From assembly GCF_050389775.1 (NCBI RefSeq), contig NZ_CP177144.1, forward strand, positions 3,658,001-3,722,000: 64,000 bases of DNA. The letters run 5' to 3'. The stretch comes from Marinibacterium sp050389775 (GTDB lineage Bacteria > Pseudomonadota > Alphaproteobacteria > Rhodobacterales > Rhodobacteraceae). Positions 50,072-60,202 of the stretch are shown here, piece by piece (the stretch's first letter is position 1; every line of letters begins with the position of its first letter). The translations under genes and the position numbers were made by a program. Under the pieces are notes generated by a model. It ran no database searches. It was not told the DNA's origin and was given only the letters and a program-made list of their open reading frames with translations.

Positions 50072-51130
50072 ATGACAGGACATGCGACACAGGCCCCAAA
50101 GGGCCCTGCGGCGGCCCCCGCCGCGCTGCGCCGCCAGGGGCTGCGCCGCCGGCTGGGCTGGGCGCTGGCCCTGGTCGGGCTGATGGGGCTGGCCGTGCTG
50201 CTGTCGCTGACCTTCGGCGCCCGCGACGTGACCCGGAGCGACATCCTGGCCGCCCTGTCCGGGCAGGTCGACACCATGGCCCAGGCCGCCGTGGCCAGCC
50301 GCATCCCGCGCACGATCCTGGCCGCCCTGGCCGGGGGCGCCCTTGGCCTGGCCGGGGCGGTGATGCAGGGGCTGACACGCAATCCGCTGGCCGATCCGGG
50401 CATCCTGGGCGTCAATGCCGGGGCGGCGCTGGCCGTTGTCATCGGGCTGGCCTGGTTCGGCATCGACAGCGCCGGGCTGTATATCTGGACGGCCATCGCC
50501 GGGGCCGGGCTGACGGCCTGCGGGGTCTACCTGATCGCCTCGCTCGGCCCGGGCGGGGCGACGCCGCTCAAGCTGGCCTTGTCGGGCGCGGCCACCACCG
50601 CCGCGCTCAGTTCGCTGACCACGGCCGTCGTGCTGCCCCGGGGCGACATTGCCGGGCTGGTGCAATCCTGGCTGGTCGGCGGGGTCGGCGGTGCAACCAC
50701 CGACCAGATCCTGCCGGTCCTGCCCTTCCTGGCCGCCGGGCTGGTCCTGTCGCTGGCCGCCGCGCGCCGGCTCAACCTGCTGGCCCTGGGCGAAGAGGCC
50801 GCCGCCGGGCTGGGCGAAAACGTCATGGCCGCCCGGCTGATGGCCGCCCTCGGCGCCGTGCTGCTGTGCGGAGCGGCCACCGCCGCCTGCGGGCCGATCG
50901 GCTTTGTCGGGCTGGTCGTGCCCCACCTGGCCCGGCTGGTCCTGGGCGTGGATTACCGCTGGATCCTGCCGGCCTCGGCGCTTGGCGGCGCCGTGCTGCT
51001 GACCCTGGCCGACGTGCTGGGCCGGCTGATCGCCCGCCCGGCCGAGCTGGACGTGGGCATCGTCACGGCCTTTGTCGGCGCGCCGGTCTTCATCTGGATC
51101 GTCCGCCGGAAGAAAGTGAGCGCCCTGTGA
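50072..51130 (+). CDS. FecCD-type siderophore ABC permease (first)
   Basis: 352 residues. Nine to ten membrane helices; conserved RIPRTILAALAGGALGLAGAVMQGLTRNPLADPGILGVNAGAAL and the C-terminal GPIGFVGLVVPHLARLVLGVDYR loop define the BtuC/FecCD family. The basic N-terminus (about 35 residues) is non-conserved. The stop shares a base with the next start (TGATG). Confidence 0.92.
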   Translation: MTGHATQAPKGPAAAPAALRRQGLRRRLGWALALVGLMGLAVLLSLTFGARDVTRSDILAALSGQVDTMAQAAVASRIPRTILAALAGGALGLAGAVMQGLTRNPLADPGILGVNAGAALAVVIGLAWFGIDSAGLYIWTAIAGAGLTACGVYLIASLGPGGATPLKLALSGAATTAALSSLTTAVVLPRGDIAGLVQSWLVGGVGGATTDQILPVLPFLAAGLVLSLAAARRLNLLALGEEAAAGLGENVMAARLMAALGAVLLCGAATAACGPIGFVGLVVPHLARLVLGVDYRWILPASALGGAVLLTLADVLGRLIARPAELDVGIVTAFVGAPVFIWIVRRKKVSAL

Positions 51131-52197
51131 TGCCCTCCGGCCCTGCCATGTCTCCCGCATCTGCCCAGCCTGCCCCCACCGCCCGCCGCGTGGCCGCCCT
51201 GCGCCGCGACCGGCGCGCCCGGCGGCTGCGCCTGCTGGCCATCCTGGCCGGGCTGATCGCCGCGGCCGTGGCCCTGGCGCTGATCCTTGGGCAAAGCCTG
51301 ACCCCGCCGGGCACCGTGCTGCGCGTGCTGGCCGGCGAGGACGTGGCCGGAGCGGCCTTCACCGTGCGCGAGCTGCGCCTGCCCCGGGCCGTGCTGGCCC
51401 TGCTGGCCGGGCTGTGCTTCGGGCTGGGCGGGGTGTCGTTCCAGACCATGCTGGGCAATCCGCTGGCCAGCCCCGACATCATCGGCATCAGCTCGGGCGC
51501 CAGCGCGGCGGCGGTCTTTGCCATCGTCATCCTGGGCCAGGGCGGGCCGGCCGTCTCGGTCATTGCCGTGGCCGCCGGGCTGGGCGTGGCCCTGCTGATC
51601 TACCTGCTGTCCTGGAGCCAGGGCGTCGCCGGCGCCCGGCTGATCCTGGTGGGCATCGGCATTTCGGCCATGTTGCAAAGCCTGACGGCCTATATCCTGA
51701 CCCAGGCGCCCAGCTGGTCGCTGCAAGAGGCGCTGCGCTGGATGACCGGCAGCGTCAATGGCGCGACGCTCGACCAGGCCCTGCCGCTGGCCCTGGCGCT
51801 GCTGGTCTGCGGCGGGCTGCTGCTGGCCCGGGCGCGCGACCTGGATGCGCTGCGGCTGGGCGATGATGCCGCCGCCGGGCTGGGCGTGGCCGTGGGCCGG
51901 ACGCGCGTCGTGACGATCTGTGCGGCCGTCGGGCTGGTGGCCTTTGCCACCGCCGCGACCGGGCCGATCGCCTTCGTGGCCTTCCTGTCCGGACCCATCG
52001 CCGCCCGCCTGACCGGCGGCGGCCGGGCGCCGCTGATCCCCGCCGCGCTGATCGGCGCGCTGCTGGTCCTGCTGGCCGATTACGCCGGCCAGTTCCTCCT
52101 GCCCGCCCGCTATCCGGTGGGAGTTGTCACCGGCGTGCTGGGCGCGCCCTACCTTGTCTATCTCGTCATCCGCGACAGCCGGACCGGAGGCCATTGA
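51130..52197 (+). CDS. FecCD-type siderophore ABC permease (second)
   Basis: 355 residues. The same family signature (LRLPRAVLALLAGLCFGLGGVSFQTMLGNPLASPDIIGISSGASAAA, ATGPIAFVAFLSGPIAARLTGG). The basic N-terminal 40 residues precede the first helix. Forms a heterodimeric channel with the first permease. The stop overlaps the ATPase start. Confidence 0.92.
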   Translation: MPSGPAMSPASAQPAPTARRVAALRRDRRARRLRLLAILAGLIAAAVALALILGQSLTPPGTVLRVLAGEDVAGAAFTVRELRLPRAVLALLAGLCFGLGGVSFQTMLGNPLASPDIIGISSGASAAAVFAIVILGQGGPAVSVIAVAAGLGVALLIYLLSWSQGVAGARLILVGIGISAMLQSLTAYILTQAPSWSLQEALRWMTGSVNGATLDQALPLALALLVCGGLLLARARDLDALRLGDDAAAGLGVAVGRTRVVTICAAVGLVAFATAATGPIAFVAFLSGPIAARLTGGGRAPLIPAALIGALLVLLADYAGQFLLPARYPVGVVTGVLGAPYLVYLVIRDSRTGGH

Positions 52198-53123
52198 TGA
52201 CCCAAGCCCACCCCTCTGCATCCGATGCCCGGACCGTGTCCCGGGACGCCGGTCAGACCACTGGCCAGGACGTTCCCGAAGCCACCGGCCAGACCCCGCC
52301 CCAAGCCGCGCCGCGCGACGCCGGCCAGGCCCACCTGGAGGCCCGCGACCTGGCCGCCGGCTACCGCGACAGCCGCATCCTCGACGGGCTGAGCCTGGAC
52401 ATTCCGCCGGGCCGGATCACGGCCATCGTCGGGGCCAATGCCTGTGGCAAGTCCACCCTGCTGCGCGCCCTGTCGCGCCTGCTGGTGCCGGCCTCGGGCA
52501 CTGTGCTGCTGGACGGGCGGTCGGTCCATGCCATGCCCGCCCGCCAACTGGCCCGCCGGCTGGGCCTGCTGCCGCAATCGCCCACCGCACCCGAGGGCAT
52601 CACCGTGCTCGACCTGGTCGGGCGCGGCCGCCATCCCCACCAGGGCCTGCTGGGTCGCTGGACGGCCGAGGACGATGCCGCCGTGGCCCAGGCCCTGGAT
52701 GCCACCGGCACGGCCGACCTGGCCGAGCGGGCCGTCGACGAGCTGTCGGGCGGCCAGCGCCAGAGGGTCTGGATCGCCATGGCCCTGGCCCAGAAGACCG
52801 GCGTGCTGCTGCTGGACGAACCGACGACCTACCTGGACATCAACCACCAGGTCGAGGTGCTGGACCTGCTGGTCGATCTCAACCTCGACCGGGGCACGAC
52901 GATTGTCATGGTCCTGCACGACCTGAACCTGGCCGCGCGCTATGCCGATCACCTGGTGGCCATGGCGGGCGGGCGCATCCACGGCGCCGGCACGCCCGGC
53001 GAGATCCTCACCGCCGACATGGTGCAGGAGGTCTTTGGCCTGCAGGCCCGCATGATGCCCGACCCGGTGTCGGGCCGGCCGATGATGATCCCCGTCGGCC
53101 GCCACCGCCGCGCCGAGGGCTGA
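52194..53123 (+). CDS. Siderophore ABC ATPase, FepC/FecE-like
   Basis: 309 residues. Walker A GANACGKSTLLR, Q-loop LGLLPQSPTAPEGITV, signature LSGGQRQRVWIAMALAQ, Walker B VLLLDEPTTYLD, H-loop VLHDLNLAARYADHLVAM. The first 47 residues are a Gln/Asp/Ala-rich extension not usual for FepC; a second Met follows the first but no internal start would remove the tail. Completes a receptor-binding protein-permease-ATPase siderophore pathway. Confidence 0.92.
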   Translation: MMTQAHPSASDARTVSRDAGQTTGQDVPEATGQTPPQAAPRDAGQAHLEARDLAAGYRDSRILDGLSLDIPPGRITAIVGANACGKSTLLRALSRLLVPASGTVLLDGRSVHAMPARQLARRLGLLPQSPTAPEGITVLDLVGRGRHPHQGLLGRWTAEDDAAVAQALDATGTADLAERAVDELSGGQRQRVWIAMALAQKTGVLLLDEPTTYLDINHQVEVLDLLVDLNLDRGTTIVMVLHDLNLAARYADHLVAMAGGRIHGAGTPGEILTADMVQEVFGLQARMMPDPVSGRPMMIPVGRHRRAEG

Positions 53124-53650
53124 CGGCCGCCCAACCGGGGATCGGGAACAGCCCTTCGGGTGCAATCCCAACGTGCGGTTCGGTTGCTCCGGCTCGCACG
53201 GCCCGTACGCCCCGCCTCGCCCAGCTCATGCGATCCGCCGGGATCGGCCCTTCGGCGCCCGGTCGACCGCGTTCGGTCCGGCTCCCATGGCCCCCCGATC
53301 CCTCATGGCGGGTCCAGCCCATCCGGCCGGCTCTGCAGGACCCATCGGCGACTGGTCCATCCCGTCCCCCGCATCGGCACCCGGCCTGCCAAGGCCCGCC
53401 CCCAAAACCCCCGGCCGACTCGGCCCCGGCGCATCATGGGACCGCCCGCACCGGCCCCCATCCCCGCAATCGGCACCCTCACACCCCGAAACCGCGTTTC
53501 CACAGCGCCCAATCCATAGGCGCCCGCGCAGCCGCGCGCCCATGCTTTACCCAGCCCTCTGCCCCGGCCCGCCCTGCCCGTCACTTCCCTTTTCGCGCCC
53601 GGCAAAAATTTGACTAACTGGTCAAAACCCCAGCAAGGAAAGTCAGACAC
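53124..53650. other. Intergenic region before rutA
   Basis: About 530 bp, GC-rich, no gene supported. Small open frames on either strand are low-complexity. The 3' end holds the RutR-like operator (53609-53626) and an AAGGAAAG ribosome-binding site for rutA. Confidence 0.6.
53609..53626 (+). promoter_or_regulatory. RutR-type operator upstream of rutABCD
   Basis: TTTGACTAACTGGTCAAA: arms TTTGAC and GTCAAA. Against the published Escherichia coli RutR consensus TTGACCAnnTGGTCAA it differs at one base (T for C at position six). It lies 24-41 bp before the rutA ATG. Since RutR releases DNA on binding uracil, uracil-induced expression is the prediction. Confidence 0.75.
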
Positions 53651-54732
<1,082 letters not shown>

Positions 54733-54736
<4 letters not shown>

Positions 54737-55428
54737 CGACGGCCATCGCCGCGCCCGAGAATTTCGATTTCGACCCCAGCGACACCGCCCTGATCGTGGT
54801 GGACATGCAGAATGCCTATGCCACCCCGGGCGGCTATCTCGACCTGGCCGGGTTCGACCTGACCGGGGCCGAGGGCTGCATCGGCAACATCTCGACGGCC
54901 ATCGCCGCCTGCCGCGAGGCCGGTGTGCTGGTGACCTTCCTGCAAAACGGCTGGGACGCGGGCTATGTCGAGGCCGGCGGGCCGCTGTCGCCCAACCTGG
55001 CAAAGTCCAACGCCATGAAGACCATGCGCCGCAAGCCCGAGCTGATGGGCACGCTGCTGGCAAAGGGCGGCTGGGATTACGACATCGTCGATGCGCTGAC
55101 CCCGCAGGACGGCGACCTGGTCATCCCCAAGCCGCGCTATTCGGGCTTTTTCAACTCGATGCTCGACAGCGCCCTGCGTTCGCGCGGGATCCGCCGGCTG
55201 GTCTTTACCGGGATCGCCACCAATGTCTGTGTCGAAAGCACCCTGCGCGATGCCTTCCACCTGGAATACCATTGCCTGATGCTCGACGACGCCACCCACC
55301 ATGCCGGGCCGCAATTCGTCCGCGACGCCGCCGTCTACAACGTGGCCACCTTCTTCGGATGGGTCGGCAGCACGGCGGATTTCTGCACTGCTCTCACCAC
55401 CACCCAGAAGGACAGCATCGATGCCTAA
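54733..55428 (+). CDS. rutB: Ureidoacrylate amidohydrolase RutB
   Basis: 231 residues, isochorismatase-like cysteine hydrolase. The triad falls exactly at the E. coli positions: Asp24 (IVVDMQNAY), Lys133 (VIPKPRYSGFF), Cys166 (ATNVCVEST). Hydrolyses (peroxy)ureidoacrylate to aminoacrylate, carbamate and ammonia in the cytoplasm. Overlaps rutA by four and rutC by eight bases, so the operon is tightly coupled. Confidence 0.95.
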
Positions 55429-55804
55429 GACCCCCGTCATCCCCGAAGGATCGGGCAAACCCCTGGCCCCCTACCTGCCCGGCGTGCTGGCCGACGGCGT
55501 GGTCTATGTCTCGGGCACCCTGCCTTTCGACAAGGAAAACAACGTTGTCCACGTGGGCGATGCCAGCGCCCAGACCCGCCACGTACTGGAAACCATCAAG
55601 TCGGTCGTCGAGACCGCCGGGGGCACGATGGACGACGTGGTGATGAACCACATCTTCGTCACCGACTGGGCCAATTACGGCGCGGTCAACGAGGTCTATG
55701 CCGAGTATTTCCCGGGCGACAAGCCGGCGCGCTACTGCATCCAATGCGGGCTGGTCAAGCCCGATGCCCTGGTCGAAATCGCCACGGTTGCGGTCATCAA
55801 GTGA
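55421..55804 (+). CDS. rutC: RutC, RidA-family aminoacrylate deaminase/detoxifying protein
   Basis: 127 residues from the ATG at 55421. RidA fold with the family core GKPLAPYLPGVLADGVVYVSGTLPFD and C-terminal ARYCIQCGLVKPDALVEIATVAVI (the conserved Arg and Cys-x-Leu region lining the trimer active site). Speeds hydrolysis of reactive aminoacrylate to malonic semialdehyde. The stop shares a base with the rutD start. Confidence 0.93.
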   Translation: MPKTPVIPEGSGKPLAPYLPGVLADGVVYVSGTLPFDKENNVVHVGDASAQTRHVLETIKSVVETAGGTMDDVVMNHIFVTDWANYGAVNEVYAEYFPGDKPARYCIQCGLVKPDALVEIATVAVIK

Positions 55805-56589
55805 TGAAATACGACCTTCTCAGGTGCGGGCGCCCGGGCGCCCGCACCGTCGTTCTGGTCTCCGGCCTGGGCGGGGCGGCGGGCTATTGGGCCCCCCATG
55901 TCGCAAGCCTGTCCGCCGAGGTCGACCTTGTGCTCTATGACCAGGCCGGCACCGGGGCCAATGCCCGCGACCTGGGCGGGACGACCAGCATCGCGGCCAT
56001 GGCCGATGACGTGCTGGCCATCTGCGATGACGCCGGGATCGACCGGTTCGACCTGGTGGGCCATGCCCTGGGCGGGCTGGTGGGCCTTGACCTGGCCTGC
56101 CGGCCGGACAACCGCCTTGACCGGCTGGTGGCCATCAATGCCTGGCCCGAGATCGACGCCCACACCGCGCGCTGTTTCGACATCAGGCTGAACACCCTGG
56201 CCGGCCAGGGGCTGGAGGCCTTTGTCGCGCTGCAGCAGAATTTCCTCTACCCGCCGTTCTGGATCGCCGCCCATCCCGAGAAGATCGCCGCCGAAGAAGC
56301 CCATGCCGCGGCCCATTTCCAGGGCGCGGCCAACCTGGCCGCCCGGATCGGCGCGTTGCGCGATTTCCGGCTGGGCGACTGGCCGTCCGGTGACGGCGAC
56401 GGGGCCACGCAGGTGCTGCTGCTCTGCTCGACCGACGATGCCCTTGTCGACGTGGCCCAGTCGCACCGGCTGAAGGCCTCCATCCACGGCGCCCGGCTGA
56501 TCGAATATCCCCAGGGCGGCCATGCGCTGAACCTGACCTGCCAGGCCCGGTTCGACGCCGATCTGCGCGATTTCCTCATCGCGTCCTGA
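55804..56589 (+). CDS. rutD: RutD, alpha/beta hydrolase
   Basis: 261 residues from the ATG at 55804. Alpha/beta-hydrolase fold with the nucleophile elbow LVGHALGGLVGLDLA, in which the usual Ser is replaced by Ala; this GHALG form is a feature of the RutD family, not a defect peculiar to this gene. The His near the end lies in YPQGGHALNLTC. It assists aminoacrylate hydrolysis or removes a side product; its precise chemistry is debated. Last rut gene here: rutE, rutF and rutG are absent from the window. Confidence 0.92.
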   Translation: MKYDLLRCGRPGARTVVLVSGLGGAAGYWAPHVASLSAEVDLVLYDQAGTGANARDLGGTTSIAAMADDVLAICDDAGIDRFDLVGHALGGLVGLDLACRPDNRLDRLVAINAWPEIDAHTARCFDIRLNTLAGQGLEAFVALQQNFLYPPFWIAAHPEKIAAEEAHAAAHFQGAANLAARIGALRDFRLGDWPSGDGDGATQVLLLCSTDDALVDVAQSHRLKASIHGARLIEYPQGGHALNLTCQARFDADLRDFLIAS

Positions 56590-56622
56590 TCCCCGCCCGT
56601 TCAGCGCGTGATCGCCGCGCCG

Positions 56623-56646
56623 GCCGGTCCCGCAGGGCCGACCGGC
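56623..56646 (+). terminator. Hairpin after rutD
   Basis: Perfect 7-bp arms GCCGGTC (56623-56629) and GACCGGC (56640-56646) around a 10-base loop that can add two more pairs; 34 bp past the rutD stop. No U-tract. Confidence 0.5.
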
Positions 56647-56800
56647 AAGGGCGCGCCCGCCGGGTGCGGCGCCTTGTCCGGGCCTCTTGAAATTTCCGAC
56701 AGAAAGAGTCAGATACAGGTCACCCAGTGGCCCCGACCGGTCAGCCAGGTCTTCACCCATTCCCGCGCGGGCCCGCCCGCGTTGCCAACAAGGGGACGAG

Positions 56801-57430
56801 ATGACCGAACCGGACCACAGGATCACCCGCGATCCCTACCGCCACATGCTGCGCGCCCCGGCCGACCGCCGCGCCGGCAGCTCCGACCAACCGCGCCGCG
56901 CCCTGCCCCGCCCGGCCGGCCCGCTGGATTGCGGGCGCCGGCCCTCGGGCCGCGATCGGGCGCTGGCCGGGCTGGATTTCGACGCGGCCGAAGTCACCCT
57001 CCTGACCGCCGCCCGCCACCTGTTCCAGAGCTTCGCCGAACCGCAGGACGTCCCCCTGAGCGCCGCCATGGACCGGGCCACCGCGCTCTACGGCCCGGCC
57101 GGCCACCGCTGCGACGCGGCCTGCGATGGCCCGCTGATCGTCGGCCGCCTGCTCGGCGCGCTGGACACGATCCGCTCGGCCCGGCAATCGGTCTTTGCCT
57201 TCAGCACCGCCGATTGCGCCAGCTGCGCGGCCATTGTCACCGAAGAGGAATGCCGGCTGGTCCGCGCCGTGGCCGCTCTGCGCCGGGGCGATACCGGCCG
57301 GGCGCTGGTCGATGTGCTGATCCTGTGCGAAGGCCACAAGACCGAGGCCGTGCTCTCGGCGCTGGACCTGCTGGCCATTGCCCTGCCCGCCCGTCCGGCG
57401 GCCTCCGCCGGTGACGGGGCCGTGACATGA
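56801..57430 (+). CDS. Unrecognised cysteine-rich helical protein
   Basis: 209 residues from the ATG at 56801, with GGGGACGAG just upstream. I do not recognise a family. The first 55 residues are Arg/Pro/Ala-rich. The remainder looks helical (AAEVTLLTAARHLFQSFAEP, GALDTIRSARQSVFAFS, VRAVAALRRGDTGRALVDVLILCEG). Cysteines are spaced as C104-x3-C108 and C139-x2-C142-x8-C151, with C44 and C176 besides, which could bind a metal or cluster. Translationally coupled to a 76-residue protein. No signal peptide or membrane helix. Confidence 0.7.
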   Translation: MTEPDHRITRDPYRHMLRAPADRRAGSSDQPRRALPRPAGPLDCGRRPSGRDRALAGLDFDAAEVTLLTAARHLFQSFAEPQDVPLSAAMDRATALYGPAGHRCDAACDGPLIVGRLLGALDTIRSARQSVFAFSTADCASCAAIVTEEECRLVRAVAALRRGDTGRALVDVLILCEGHKTEAVLSALDLLAIALPARPAASAGDGAVT

Positions 57431-57657
57431 GCCGCCTGCTGGCCGATCTGCTGGCCGCCGACAGTCGCGCCCGGGGCCTGGGCTGCGGCGGGCTGCATCC
57501 CCGCCTGCGCGCGGCGATCACCGACGAGCTGCGCTTTCCCGCCCGCTCCTCCGGCCCCGATCCCCGCCTTGATCCAGATGCGCCCCGCCCCGAAGGGCTG
57601 GTCGATTTCCCCCGGACCGACGGCAAGGGCCCGGCAAGACGCTCAAGCGACGGCTAG
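57427..57657 (+). CDS. Small unrecognised protein coupled to the cysteine-rich protein
   Basis: 76 residues; the ATG overlaps the stop of the preceding gene (ATGA), which strongly supports translation. It begins MSRLLADLLAADSRARGLGCGGL; the second half is Pro/Arg/Asp-rich and probably unstructured. No family recognised. Its TAG stop shares the palindromic CTAG with the TAG of the convergent acetyltransferase gene, so the two genes end on each other. Confidence 0.6.
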   Translation: MSRLLADLLAADSRARGLGCGGLHPRLRAAITDELRFPARSSGPDPRLDPDAPRPEGLVDFPRTDGKGPARRSSDG

Positions 57658-58496
57658 CCCAGTTCCATCGTCCCGATGGCCTGCAGGTCCGGCCCGGTCT
57701 GCGGCACCCGCCCGCGAAACATGCGCGCGGTGGCAAAGGGCACCTGGAACCCGGCGCGTTCCAGTTCGCCGCGCAGGGCGGTGTTGGCCTCGGGCAGGTC
57801 GATGATCAGCGGGCCGTCGGGCCGCTGCGCCGCGATCTCGCCGATCAGCGCCAGCGCCGCGCCGGTGTCGGGCGCGATGACCGGCCCGATCTTGGTGCCC
57901 GCCCGGCAGGCCCGCCAGGTGGCAAAGCCGGCAATCTCTCCGTCACGCTCCATCACGATCGTCTCGCGCAGGCCCTCGCGCGGGGCCACCCATTCGCCCA
58001 GGAAGGCCGGCCGGGCATAGCCGTTGGCCGCACCATCCAGCGCCACCAGCGCGGCGACATCCGCCGCCCCGGCCCGGCGCAGCCCGGCGGTCTGGCGGCC
58101 TTCGACCCGGCCTTCGTGGCGCAGGCTGGCGCCCACGCGGACAAAGCCCGACCGTTCGTAATTGGCTTCCTGCGCCGGCACCCCGTCCAGCCCGACCGAC
58201 CGGTCGCCGGCATGCTGCAGCGCCTCGCGCCACAGCCGCAGGCCGATGCCCTGGCCGCGCAGGTCGGGATGGCAGATGTAGAGCCCCAGGAAGGCATCGC
58301 CCGGCCCGTGGTTCACCACCGAGATCGCCGCCACCGGCCGGCCTCCGACCCGGGCCGTGAAGAACCCGTGGGGATCGGCCGCCAGAAAGGCCCGCCCGTC
58401 GTCCAGCCCCGGGTTCCAGCCCTCGGCCGCCGCCCAGTCCAGCGCCAGGGCCAGATCCTCCGGCCCCATCCGCGCAATCGTCACCGCTTCGCCCAC
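57654..58496 (-). CDS. GNAT acetyltransferase, double-domain
   Basis: 280 residues from a GTG at 58496 (AAGG upstream). The N-terminal GNAT domain has the acetyl-CoA P-loop motif LRGQGIGLRLWREALQHAG (R/Q-x-x-G-x-G/A) and ANYERSGFV. The C-terminal half (ADVAALVALDGAANGYARPAFLGEWV, GEIAGFATWRACRAGTKIGPVIAPDT, GPLIIDLPEANTAL) resembles the second domain of YitH/HolE-type two-domain GNAT proteins. Substrate unknown; a small molecule amine is typical for this architecture. Confidence 0.85.
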   Translation of the reverse strand: MGEAVTIARMGPEDLALALDWAAAEGWNPGLDDGRAFLAADPHGFFTARVGGRPVAAISVVNHGPGDAFLGLYICHPDLRGQGIGLRLWREALQHAGDRSVGLDGVPAQEANYERSGFVRVGASLRHEGRVEGRQTAGLRRAGAADVAALVALDGAANGYARPAFLGEWVAPREGLRETIVMERDGEIAGFATWRACRAGTKIGPVIAPDTGAALALIGEIAAQRPDGPLIIDLPEANTALRGELERAGFQVPFATARMFRGRVPQTGPDLQAIGTMELG

Positions 58497-58577
58497 GTCC
58501 GGCCTTCCCCTGCTGATCCATCGTGCTCCTGTGTCGCCCGCCCGGCCGCCGCGATCAAGCCCGGCCGGGCCGACCCG

Positions 58578-59195
58578 TCACGACAGCGTGCCGCAGGTGT
58601 CGGTCACCGGGTTGGCCTGCAGGTAATCGGCCAGCGACCCATGGCGGTTGCCGTCGATCACCCGGTAGCGCCGGCTGTCGCTGACCGCGGCGAAGCGGTC
58701 GGCGTAATAATAGCTCTCGGCATGGTTCACCACGTAGACGGTTACCGCGTTCAGCCCGTGCGGCCCGGTCAGGGCGGTGATGGCCTGGCGAAAGGCATGG
58801 GCATCGTCGGGATATTCGTCGGTGACGAAGACAACATGGGAACAGCGGTACCCCGCGTCGCGGATGCTGAGAAAGGCCGAGCCCAGGTAGGACCCGCTGT
58901 CGCCCTGCGGCGCGGCCATGACCTCGCCGGCCAGCTTGGCCCCGTCGCCGTAATCCTCGCGCTGCTTGCCGGTGTTCCACATGATCAGTTCAGCCCCCGG
59001 ATAGCGCCCGGTGGCCAGGGTGCCCAGCAGGGCCGATTTCGCCAGGTCGATGCGCTTGGCCCCGGCCACGGGGAATTCCATGCTGCCCGAGACATCCATC
59101 AGGAAGATCGTGTGAGGCTCGGCCAAGGCCGGCCGGGCCGAAAGGACAAGACCCGACACAAGGCCCGTGACGAGGGCCAGCAGAAGTTGTTTCAC
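58578..59195 (-). CDS. Secreted VWA-domain protein
   Basis: 205 residues from a GTG at 59195, chosen because AAGGAA lies nine bases upstream and a signal peptide follows at once (VKQLLLALVTGLVSGLVLSARPALA-EP). The single von Willebrand A domain has an intact MIDAS: HTIFLMDVSGSMEF (DxSxS), the conserved Thr region, and VVFVTDEYPDD. It ends TDTCGTLS with a Cys that may pair with the Cys in YRCSHV. Probably periplasmic protein-protein or calcium-dependent adhesion role; no partner genes are adjacent. Confidence 0.8.
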   Translation of the reverse strand: MKQLLLALVTGLVSGLVLSARPALAEPHTIFLMDVSGSMEFPVAGAKRIDLAKSALLGTLATGRYPGAELIMWNTGKQREDYGDGAKLAGEVMAAPQGDSGSYLGSAFLSIRDAGYRCSHVVFVTDEYPDDAHAFRQAITALTGPHGLNAVTVYVVNHAESYYYADRFAAVSDSRRYRVIDGNRHGSLADYLQANPVTDTCGTLS

Positions 59196-59401
59196 CGGAA
59201 CGTTCCTTGCACCAAGGTTGGTTCCTCCCTTGGCCTCCTGTGTCGACCGCATGGCTCGCCCGCGAAAGCCCGCCCGCCGCGTTGGGCCGCCCCCATACGG
59301 GATACCGCCCACAAATTAGGCATATTTGCGCCAGTGTGACGCCCAACAAGGCGGCTATTGATCATCTGCCGGGCATCTGCCCGCAAAGCGGGCCATGGAC
59401 C

Positions 59402-60172
59402 TCAGGCCCCGCTGTCGGGCACTTCGAAGGCGATCAGGTCGGCCCGGGCCACCGCCTGGGACAATTCCAGCTTGCGATCCTGGCCGGCGGCAACGTTCAG
59501 GGCCGTGGTCACCAGGACAGGCTGCGACGGTGGCACGTCCAGGGTCAGCGCCTCGTGGCGGGTCGGCAGGCGGGCTTCGATCAGGGTGGTCGTGCGGCGG
59601 AACTCGGCATGGCCCACATCCGCCAGCGCCCGGCCGATGCTGCCCTGGCAATGGTCCAGCACGGCCAGGATGTCGCCGCCCAGGTCGGGGGCGAAACTGT
59701 GCCGGGCCAGCACCGCCGGCCGGTCGTCGAGATAGCCCAGAAGCACCGCGTAAGGCAGCCGGGTGCCCGGCGCCACGCCCAGCATGCGGGCCACCCGGCC
59801 CTGGGCCTTGCGCTCGCCCCGGTCCAGCAGGTCGGCCCGGCTGGTCCGCCCCTCGCGGCTGGCATTGGCGCTGAACCGGGTCAGCGGCGAGATGCGGTAA
59901 TGGATCGGGCGCTCGGCCACATAGCTGCCCCGGCCGTGCCAGCTCTGGGCCAGCCCTTCCTCGCGCATGGTGTCGATCAGCTTGCGGGCACCGAACCGGG
60001 TCAGCCCGTAATCCGCCTGCAACTCGGCCAGCGAGGGCAGACGGCTGCCCGGCAGGATGCGGCCTTCGCGAATCTCGTGGCGGAAATGGCCAAGCCAGTC
60101 GCGCCAGCCGGCGCGGCCTTCGTCTGATCGCTTGCCCCCATCGCTTTGCACGTCGCACCCCGGCCCCGTCAC
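59402..60172 (-). CDS. GntR family regulator with UTRA domain
   Basis: 256 residues from a GTG at 60172. N-terminal winged helix DWLGHFRHEIREGRILPGSRLPSLAELQADYGLTRFGARKLIDTMREEGLAQSWHGRGSYV, then a UTRA effector domain (HutC/PhnF subfamily: AQGRVARMLGVAPGTRLPYAVLLGYLDDRPAVLARHSF, RTTTLIEARLPTRHEALTLDVPPSQPVLVT). Divergent from the peptide-type ABC genes with a palindrome between, so it is probably their repressor. The effector is likely the transported compound. Confidence 0.88.
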   Translation of the reverse strand: MTGPGCDVQSDGGKRSDEGRAGWRDWLGHFRHEIREGRILPGSRLPSLAELQADYGLTRFGARKLIDTMREEGLAQSWHGRGSYVAERPIHYRISPLTRFSANASREGRTSRADLLDRGERKAQGRVARMLGVAPGTRLPYAVLLGYLDDRPAVLARHSFAPDLGGDILAVLDHCQGSIGRALADVGHAEFRRTTTLIEARLPTRHEALTLDVPPSQPVLVTTALNVAAGQDRKLELSQAVARADLIAFEVPDSGA

Positions 60173-60202
60173 AGCGCCGCACTCTTACCGGCTGTGCGTA
60201 AA

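Noticed and set aside
53160..53613. Possible small genes between the siderophore ATPase and rutA
   Set aside because: Overlapping frames in both strands with low-complexity composition, no ribosome-binding site and no recognisable motif.
55804..56589. RutD as an inactivated hydrolase because the elbow Ser is missing
   Set aside because: GHALG is characteristic of the RutD family itself, so the missing Ser is not evidence of decay in this gene.
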